From Symsagittifera roscoffensis (Eukaryota > Xenacoelomorpha > Acoela > Convolutidae): 64,000 nucleotides of DNA. Where the stretch lies: assembly GCF_963678635.1 (NCBI RefSeq), contig NC_087062.1, forward strand, positions 3,557,556 through 3,621,555, in the 5' to 3' direction. Shown piece after piece: positions 56,977 through 64,000 of the stretch; within the stretch, counting starts at the first letter, position 1, and every line of letters starts with the position of its first letter. A program made the translations under genes and the position numbers. A model generated the notes under the pieces. It was not told the DNA's origin and did not search any database. It worked only from the letters and a program-made list of their open reading frames with translations.

Positions 56977-57207
56977 AACAAAACTACACTTAAAATCTTA
57001 TCTCATCTCGTGTGGGTAGTGGCTTCGAGGAAAACTCATTAGTAAGTTTTATTTTTCGGCAGATAATCAAAAAACACACCATATCATGAAGCTTTCTGAC
57101 CTGCCACCAATTTTTCATCAAAATTTTGAAGCGTGCAGTCAATTCGTTTTCATTTCAAATTGTGATGTCGAAATATTTCATTCCTCTGTAGGTATTCTCA
57201 TCCTCAG

Positions 57208-57443
57208 GAGTCTCTGTGGAAACAGGCTACATTATGTTTGATTCGATCTCGTGTCAAGGACATCTAGAGCATGACTGCAACATTACTCTTGGTCAATTGG
57301 ATGACACAAATAACCTGCACACGTTCAACGCAACTTTGATTGATAAAAGAACAGAAACTTTTATCCTGGCTACCACAAACAAGAATTTCACGCCCGGTAA
57401 GAATTACCGTTTGAACCCAGTAACTGATCACAACAGACGATAG
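57208..57443 (+). CDS. Secreted glycoprotein gene, last exon
   Basis: The acceptor is catcctcag (AG at 57206-57207). Entry in phase 1 fits exon 4 exactly, giving a Gly codon across the join. The exon encodes VSVETGYIMFDSISCQGHLE, then a DCNITLG segment and LIDKRTETFILATTNKNFTP. It ends TDHNRR with TAG at 57441-57443. It has two cysteines and two further sequons (NIT, NAT), no transmembrane helix and no lipid-anchor signal, so the product is predicted secreted and about 310 residues long with the exons listed. A second acceptor at 57190 (tgtag) keeps the frame in phase 0. The family is unknown to me. Confidence 0.65.
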
Positions 57444-57463
57444 TCCTTACTGCAATACAAGTC

Positions 57464-57469
57464 AATAAA
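57464..57469 (+). terminator. Polyadenylation signal AATAAA of the secreted-protein gene
   Basis: A canonical AATAAA lies 21 bases after the stop codon, followed within 20 bases by a T-rich stretch (TTGCTTGCTTTTTATATT). This supports the end of the gene and a very short 3' UTR. Confidence 0.7.
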
Positions 57470-57624
57470 GTAGTCCCATTGCTTGCTTTTTATATTATTT
57501 AAACTTAAATCGGCCGGTGATTAACGCTCGTAACGATAGCCTCATTCTTGGAAATGCACAAAAAAATACATTGGTGTGTAGCGTCGCATCTACTTTTATG
57601 TTGTGGCAGCTTGGCGAACTTTTG

Positions 57625-57772
57625 AATAGAGTTTTCAACTTTCGGATGCATGGTTCAACTTTCGGATATATGTTTCTATACTTGAGTGGTGAATTTGTGA
57701 TAAAGAGACTACAGTATACGATTAAACAGTCTTCGACTAAACAGTCTTCGATTAAACAGTCTTCGATTAACA
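57625..57772. repeat. Two small tandem repeats
   Basis: TTCAACTTTCGGAT occurs twice (57632 and 57656). A 15-base unit, AAACAGTCTTCGATT, occurs three times near 57724-57769. Both are short expansions in non-coding DNA. Confidence 0.7.
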
Positions 57773-57989
57773 ACATTGGATTTGAAATTCAATTTTAGAA
57801 ACTTAGAAGTTCAATTTTAGAAGTTCATTTGATGCTCTTGTAATTCAGATAATCAAGAACTGATTTTTATTCGTAGGTCAATGTATTTTTGCGCTGCTCT
57901 GATTGGTATAGTTTATAGCAAATGTATCTCAAACTGTCTAAAATTTTGAAATGATTCTGTAATTTAGGGTGAAAACAAATCACATTGGA

Positions 57990-58750
57990 TCTCCTTTTCT
58001 ATAACTCAAGATTAAACGTTTAAAAAATTTGAATTATCAACCACATCCAGTTTCAAGCGTTAATAATCGATTAAATTATGATTTTAGTACCAGTCTTACT
58101 ATAATTGAGAAAAAAAATGATATTAATCAATTAATAATCGATTATAATCTCTCTTTTTGAAATGCAATTATAATCAGTTATAATACATTTTAATCGAGGA
58201 TTATCGATTAGTGAGCCATCTATTTTTGATTACAATTCTAATGGATTATAATCAATTACAATTTAAAATTTTCTTAAGTTTTTTTAACCACCAAAATATC
58301 AGCACATTGCGTTAATTTCATGATTTACTCGGAAGAGTTATTTTTGACATACCGCAGGAACCTTTCAGCTAATACGAAATATCTCTATAAAATTTTTGTT
58401 TCGTAGTAAAATTTTGTGTTCAAATGAACCAAAGTGTTACAAGACATCTCGCTTATAGAGATTTTGATTTTGACATAAAAACAGTAACCCATGAGATATA
58501 TTTAAGTTGAACTTTTAGTGTTACAAAATTCTGACAAAATAAGAGATTATAAGCGATTAGATTCAAGTATAATTGATTTTAAGTGTTTTGTGCATGAACT
58601 GTAGTCAATTATAATCGATTAAATTATATTATGATCTCTTGGAAAATATCACGATTAAAATCGATTATAAATGATTAAAACATCTAATTTTAGTAACTAT
58701 AATCAACTATAATTGTCAAAAAACCATCATAAAAAACCGCTATAATCCAT
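57990..58750. repeat. Cluster of AATCGATTA-like palindromes
   Basis: AT-rich DNA with many variants of TTATAATCGATTATAA and AATCGATTAAATTATGAT (around 58065, 58135, 58200, 58240, 58610, 58665). Spacing is irregular and both orientations occur. It is probably a decayed short-period repeat; a binding-site cluster is also conceivable. Confidence 0.6.
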
Positions 58751-58979
58751 TGCCTACTCCTAAATTTGAAAGCGGGCTGTGATTCTACAGCACATATAAC
58801 AAAAGCTACTATCAAAGTATTCGATCTTTATTTGTATAAAATGAGCTCCAACATCAGACAAAAATTGAACAAATATATGGCAAAATAGTCTTAAGTGGAC
58901 AAACATCAGTGATTTGAAGGCCCTTATGATCAAAATCTTCGGCTGCAGAGATACTATAGTGATTGGAAGATTTGACTTC

Positions 58980-59830
58980 ATAGTTTCATCACCAACATCT
59001 TACGCCCCCGAAGAATCGCAAACTGGCGCAAGTTTAACGGTCGGGGTTTCTTAATCCATTTTCCTGATGCGGGTCAGAAAACTCTCTAAGGTAAGTAAGG
59101 GTGTTAAGCTTGCCAAACTTAAACAGCACCATAAGCTACGTTTCGCTAAAATCAAGACTAAATAGCATTTTTCAAGTTTAATTTGCTATCAGCATACCAT
59201 CTATTGTACTGATTGATTTGGCGAGTATTCGCAATGCCAATGGATCCGAATTGCGTTCGCATAATGTTTCACACTGACTTTTTCTTTTTTGTTGATCGAA
59301 GTGGTTCTCAAAAAAGAGCGAAGGGTTTTTCAAATGTTTTTATGAACAAATGATCGAAAATGGTCGTTCTGTCAAATCTGGTCTTGCTTTTTTCTTTATT
59401 CTTTTTGTTTATGCGCTGATCTGCTCAGTAAAGTTTATTGAACTTATATTGTAAAAAGTCTGAAAAATTTGAAATGATTCTGTTCTTGAAGGTAGAAGTA
59501 ATTCACATTAGTCTTTTTTTGCTCCATGAGAGTTAATTTAAGGATCAACATCTTGAGCCCCCGAAGGATTGCAAACCGAGTCATGGTCAGCGGTGTTAGT
59601 TATCCGAATCGGTGTTAGTTGCCCGAAAAAGGTGAACCAATCTATGCCGTCTCTTAGATTTTTACTTTTGTTATACCAGTCAAACATTATTAGCACTATA
59701 AGCTGCGATTGTCTGCAATCAAGACTGAATAGCTTGTTTCAATTTTAAATTTCTATCTGCTACTGCACTTATTAGTTTGCTGAGTATTTGATACGCCAAC
59801 GGATTCAAACTGCATTAGTTCTGAACTTTG
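58980..59830. repeat. Old tandem duplication in non-coding DNA
   Basis: Sequence around 58990-59280 and 59545-59820 shares CAACATCTTACGCCCCCGAA (CAACATCTTGAGCCCCCGAA) then ATCGCAAAC, ATCAAGACTAAATAGC (ATCAAGACTGAATAGC) and GATTTGGCGAGTATT (AGTTTGCTGAGTATT). The copies are roughly 555 bases apart and well diverged. A related stretch (AAATGATTCTGT context) also links 57940 and 59475. Confidence 0.6.
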
Positions 59831-61330
59831 GATTTCTACGGGTGCTATTAACTTCTAAGACTGAAACAATATCTTGTAGTTTTGCAAATACTACACGGAC
59901 ATAAATCATTTTATTTCTTTCTTTGGTTTCTTTATTTTTTTAAATGAATTTATTAACATAAGATCTTAGAACTTTTATAAGTACCGGAAAAATCAAAGCA
60001 GCAACAAGGATCTAGAAAAAACGATGACCCAATTTTCTGAGAGACAATCGGTGAAAAAAACGATTAGCAATCTAGACGCGGACTACATGCAAATGAAGTG
60101 TTAGTTTATATGTAAAAAAACTAGGTATTGACCCCATCTTTATTGGTACTAAAAGCAGTTTTTAATTAATTTTGTAAATCAATTTTTTTAACTATCCATT
60201 ATATAAACTCATACTCTTTTCTTACTGTTGTTTCTACTATAACTTTTGTCAATACATTTGACGATTAGACTTATAACTTAGGATAAGTTACTAAAGATAT
60301 GCTATCCCGCCTAGATAAAGCACTTGTCCCGCCTGTAAAATCTACATTATTTGCGCTGCTCTCACAAATGTTGTGCCGCTATACAACTAAACTGCCACTG
60401 GAACCGCACACATATTTTACAGCCCCAAAGTCATACAGGTGAAGAAGAAGCACCATCGCTTCTCAGAATTTCTTCTGATTGAGATGTAACAAAATAGAGA
60501 AGTAGACTAAGCCGCAAACTATGAAAACCAATTTATTAAACAGGTAGTTGTCCGATCAAGTAACAACAGTATTTGTATTGCACTTTTTACAGCCGATAAC
60601 GCAAAAAAATTTTTGTTCGAATTTTTTGAGCGAAAAATCAACTACATGCTAGAGTTCAGAAAAAAAAGGTTTTTTTCCTCTCGTGCAAAAATTATGTGTT
60701 TTTGGACTCAACTCAGTGAGCATGAAGCTTGCTGTTGGTTTTCAAAGAGGCAGCAGATTTTTCTGTGGTGTTCGTGTCCGAAAGATTATCTCCTCATACG
60801 AAACCACTGATTGGCGGAAGTGCAATCGACAGTGTCTCAAACTTGTTTGTAACGAAAAAAAGTTGCTCATTGTCCTTTGACAAATTTTAAAAACTGGCAT
60901 CATTACTAGTAGAGTACTCACGAGCCATGACTTACAGCCAAAAGCTTTGAAGTGCTCACGCTGCAGAGCGAGAAAAAATGAAGGCTCTTTTTACATTTTA
61001 AAACATCTTCACTTTTAATTTGCAATGCTTCTTGTGAGTGTTGATAGGGTATTTGTCCAGGCATTTTGCGAATTAGATTGATTCAGTTAAAACAAATAAT
61101 TAATAGTTTTAAAAATTTTACCGTTTCTAGATTTATCTTACACGCACAGTTCGAACTATCAAAGTAATCGTCCATATCAAAATTTTTTTCATAGCTAACG
61201 CAGCGTCAGACAACATTGCATGACTGCCATAACTGTACGTTTCAAAGTGTTATGGGCACACACATCGTTGAAGCTCTTGCATCATTGTTATGTCTAGTAT
61301 AAAAAAAAATGTCGGTCAGGAAAATGGAAA
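59831..61330. other. Non-coding, nothing recognised
   Basis: Short frames at 60613-60880 show no domain, no convincing splice sites and no neighbouring exons. No RNA gene or element terminus was seen. Confidence 0.45.
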
Positions 61331-61334
61331 CATA

Positions 61335-61790
61335 TCCATGCGGGATCACAAAATCAAGTTTTTATCGACCTCGCATAGATAAGTTTCGACTTTCTTCACC
61401 TAATTGGTATGTTTCGGCTTTCTCGAGTTTCTCGACCAACAAAAAGTTTCCAAAAAAGTTTGTTGATCCAGCTCAGATTCTTTTCAAGCGGCGTCACTGA
61501 CAATCGTATGTGTACTGATTCTCTTTGTAAAAATTAAACAGTTAAATTTAAGCCCTCACTATGAGTAGATATGATAACTATAGTAATTTTCAATTTTTTA
61601 AAATTTGTCGGTCGAGAAAGTCAAAACATATCGAATTATGGTCGAGAAAGTCGAAACATATCCAACACTTTTTTGTTGGGTCGAGAAAATCGAAGCATAC
61701 CGAAGTTTGGTCGAGAAAGTCGAAACATAATGAGTTTTGGGCTAGAAAGTCAAGACATAAATCGAGCACCTCAACCCGGGGTGCACCCAA
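61335..61790. repeat. Minisatellite with an inverted partner
   Basis: Five units of about 30 bases starting GGTCGAGAAAGTCGAAACATA (61609, 61639, 61678, 61708, 61738, the last degenerate). The reverse complement, TATGTTTCGACTTTCTCGACC-like, occurs in two partial copies at 61388-61435. The right flank has a short palindrome ACCCGGGGTGCACCC, similar to the CCCGGG ends of the local miniature elements. The whole may be one foldback element. Confidence 0.6.
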
Positions 61791-61924
61791 ACAGAATCAA
61801 ATCAACTGTGAGTTACTTCCGCTTCAGAAAGCGGAAGGTAGAATGTTACTGTCCCATATTCGAATTTAGAGTAAACCTTTGGAGACAGCGTAATGAAGAA
61901 GATAACGGGAAAAACAAAATTTAA

Positions 61925-64000
61925 CAGCAGATCCAATCATACTAGCAACATGTTTCTAACAAGATATCGTAAAAGGAAACGCCACGTAAATGACAACTCA
62001 CTCGAAATAGCTGCTTAGTTCAAACGAGATTGTGATGGCGCAAAAAGTGCTGGATCAACAATTTTGTATAAAAGTTTTTTTTCGACAATTCCATCCTAAA
62101 TTGCCAACCGTTTCAGCTAAATTTCGTACATCAAAAACCAGATCAAAGATGAAAATTGCTTTTAGGATCAACCATACAAACAACTCGCTAATTCTAGTTC
62201 CGCAGAATTTGTCCTCAGCCGTGTTTTTGACTTCGAGTTGTTTATGTATATTACTTTCATTACTTATAAAGGCGCGCAAAAACATAAGACAGTTTTTTAT
62301 ATGTGGAAGTGCTCTTTTAGATTTTGAGTTTTTTTTTCAGTTTCTTTGCAACTACTTTTTTTGTTATTTGAATTATTAAAGTAGACAACGAACCAAAAAA
62401 ATATCAGAATTATTGCACCAAAGTTTTGCAGGACGGCTCCTTTGCAGTTGCCCCTTGTTTAGCTTGATGTTTTTTTTTCAATATCTGAGGTCAAAAAAAT
62501 ATACCAAAATTTACCGGAAATGCATTTAAAAAACTTAAAAAGCGAACTTCATCGAGCTGTATAATTTTTGTTCTACAAAAGAACTTTCCACTACTTTTTT
62601 CCAAAACAGAAAACTTTTACAAAGAAGAAGGCATTGTGAAAGAGGATAAAAAAGGAAATAATTGTGTCGGGTCACGAGCACCGTTGGAGATGTTGGTAAA
62701 AAAATAGAAAAGATAAACTATTGAAAACAAGAACTTGGTTTGAAGCCGCTCAAATCAGCTATCAACAGGTTATAATTTTTTCTTACCCTGATCGGAAAAA
62801 ATTTTGATCACTTTTCCCAGAAAAGAATTTGGAAGTGGGCATAATACTACTCTTGATTAGTATAAGTGAGTGTTTCGAGGTTTAATGGAAAATCTAGGGA
62901 TTGTTTCTGTATGGTATAGAAAATTGGACTTGATATTTGCTCGTACTCATCCTAAAGGTAGATTTATTGCAGACAGTAGAAAATAATACATACGAATTAA
63001 AATCTAACGATGATCTAGACAAATGGGGTTATGAGCATCAAACAGTGAAATATTGTAGATCCATCGAGAGGTGCTTGTACCAATTGAATTGAAGTAATGA
63101 CGATCGTTGTTAACAGTAAAAACAAAATTTCAGAACAGAGCTGATTTTTTCAAACCATTTATATGTTTCATAATTCTAGCCCAGCTCGAAATTTAACTCA
63201 ACTACTAATCGTCGACATATCCAACTGAAATAAAAAAATCCAAAATATGTGAAACAGAAAAATTAATTCAAAAAATATCATTATAAATCTGCTCCAGTAA
63301 TTCGACATTGATTTTTGTTGATAACTGAAAAGGGCGAAAACTGGAAAGATAGCTGGAGAGACCGAGAGTTGGAAATTAGTTTAAGCCACTCAAAAAAAAC
63401 TGGGTAAATCTCAAAGTAACTAAACATTTTGCAGCCAATAAGTTCATTGTGACCAATCACAAAATTAGCAGACTGGAGATTCACGATTTCTAATATACTT
63501 CTGGAAATGGCTCAGGAAAACTCTTAATTTTACAAGAATATCGATTTTAAGAAAGTTGGAAACCAACAAAATTGATTTCTGGCGATTTGACTTTGATATA
63601 CTTTTAAGTTCAGTTCAATTTTTCTGTTAGGAGAAAGAGCTCTTTTTCCGTTCCCTTCACATATACAAAATGTCACTAGTATTTTTTCTGTTCACAAAGT
63701 GCAATTGTCACAAAAATTAGCTTGAGGACTCACTGGGCTATCACACTCATTAGGGTATGACTTCAAAATACTTGACCCTTTAAAACTCTTTCTTACTCCA
63801 TAAAAATGATGTTTGTGAGGTTAAGGGAAGGCAAAAGAGCCAAAAGAACGCAAACCTTATTATGAAAAGCAAAAGTGTAAAAGTAACTAATATTTTTAAC
63901 GGCTTCTAGTCTCGAAAGTGGATTTAAATTGTCAGATTTCCCAGCGGAATAAAAAAAATTGCTTACTGATCCATTTTTCTCAAATTAGGTTAATTTCTAT
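61925..64000. other. Non-coding, nothing recognised
   Basis: AT-rich sequence. A 115-codon frame at 62032-62379 has no recognisable domain and a low-complexity Phe/Leu-rich end. No gene, RNA or element end is supported. Confidence 0.45.

Noticed and set aside
56039-56981. Frames rich in SGLSGF / RFGRFG repeats
   Set aside because: These are translations of the GAGCGGTTT tandem arrays in the nested element, not proteins.
60613-60880. Possible Cys-containing exon (YETTDWRKCNRQCLKL)
   Set aside because: No good donor or acceptor, no partner exons and no recognisable family; probability of chance is high.
61561-61924. Repeat protein of about 100 residues
   Set aside because: The frame is the translation of a 30-base minisatellite, open in two frames at once.
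1-64000. CRISPR arrays, bacterial operons, rRNA genes
   Set aside because: No regularly spaced identical repeats, no rRNA-like sequence, and splice sites, LTRs and Polinton genes show animal nuclear DNA.

Overview
The window is animal nuclear DNA. It is AT-rich, the host coding is broken into small exons with GT-AG splice sites, and most of the sequence is mobile-element debris. The only host protein I recognise is the 3' end of a Dicer gene (exon at 160-437, + strand). The element repertoire (Polinton/Maverick, Ty3/gypsy with a CCHC Gag, Tc1-like and hAT-like miniature elements) fits an invertebrate; I cannot name the phylum.

Layout. 1-437: last Dicer exon. 438-7,600: non-coding, including a badly decayed tandem repeat (about 2,350-6,640). 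From 7,606 to 57,443 runs what I read as one + strand gene for a secreted, heavily N-glycosylated protein of unknown family. Candidate exons lie at 7606-7659 (signal peptide), 12595-12912, 14178-14344, 17579-17720 and 57208-57443, and their splice phases agree from one to the next. A polyadenylation signal follows the last one. An exon-like sequence that occurs twice (54813-54923 and 55634-55740) resembles the last exon.

The 39.5 kb final intron is a stack of transposons whose order of arrival can be read. A Ty3/gypsy retroelement (- strand, 17864-54755) has an LTR at each end, a primer-binding site, a polypurine tract and decayed gag-pol. A 21.2 kb Polinton (22632-43851) sits inside it, with about 0.5 kb terminal inverted repeats and a perfect 6-bp target duplication, ATCGTA. 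A 924-bp Tc1-like miniature element (17908-18831) with a TA duplication interrupts the 3' LTR. At the other end, an approximately 820-bp tandem duplication made a third LTR copy, doubled the exon-like sequence and copied the left tip of an hAT-like element (55755-56976), which itself carries nested insertions.

The Polinton is decayed but recognisable. On the - strand at left are two tandem DNA polymerase B pseudogenes with complementary lesions. Next come three copies of a promoter segment carrying TGACGTCA (CRE) sites and, in two of them, heat-shock-element repeats. Then a duplicated 166-codon reading frame of unknown family (one copy intact), a duplicated conserved Polinton reading frame, and a + strand run to the right end: a conserved frame, a two-helix membrane protein, packaging ATPase, integrase fragment, a penton-like structural protein and a PX-like basic protein. 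I saw no intact major capsid protein or adenain-like protease.

57.5-64 kb is non-coding as far as I can see. It holds a cluster of AATCGATTA-like palindromes, an old local duplication and a short minisatellite.
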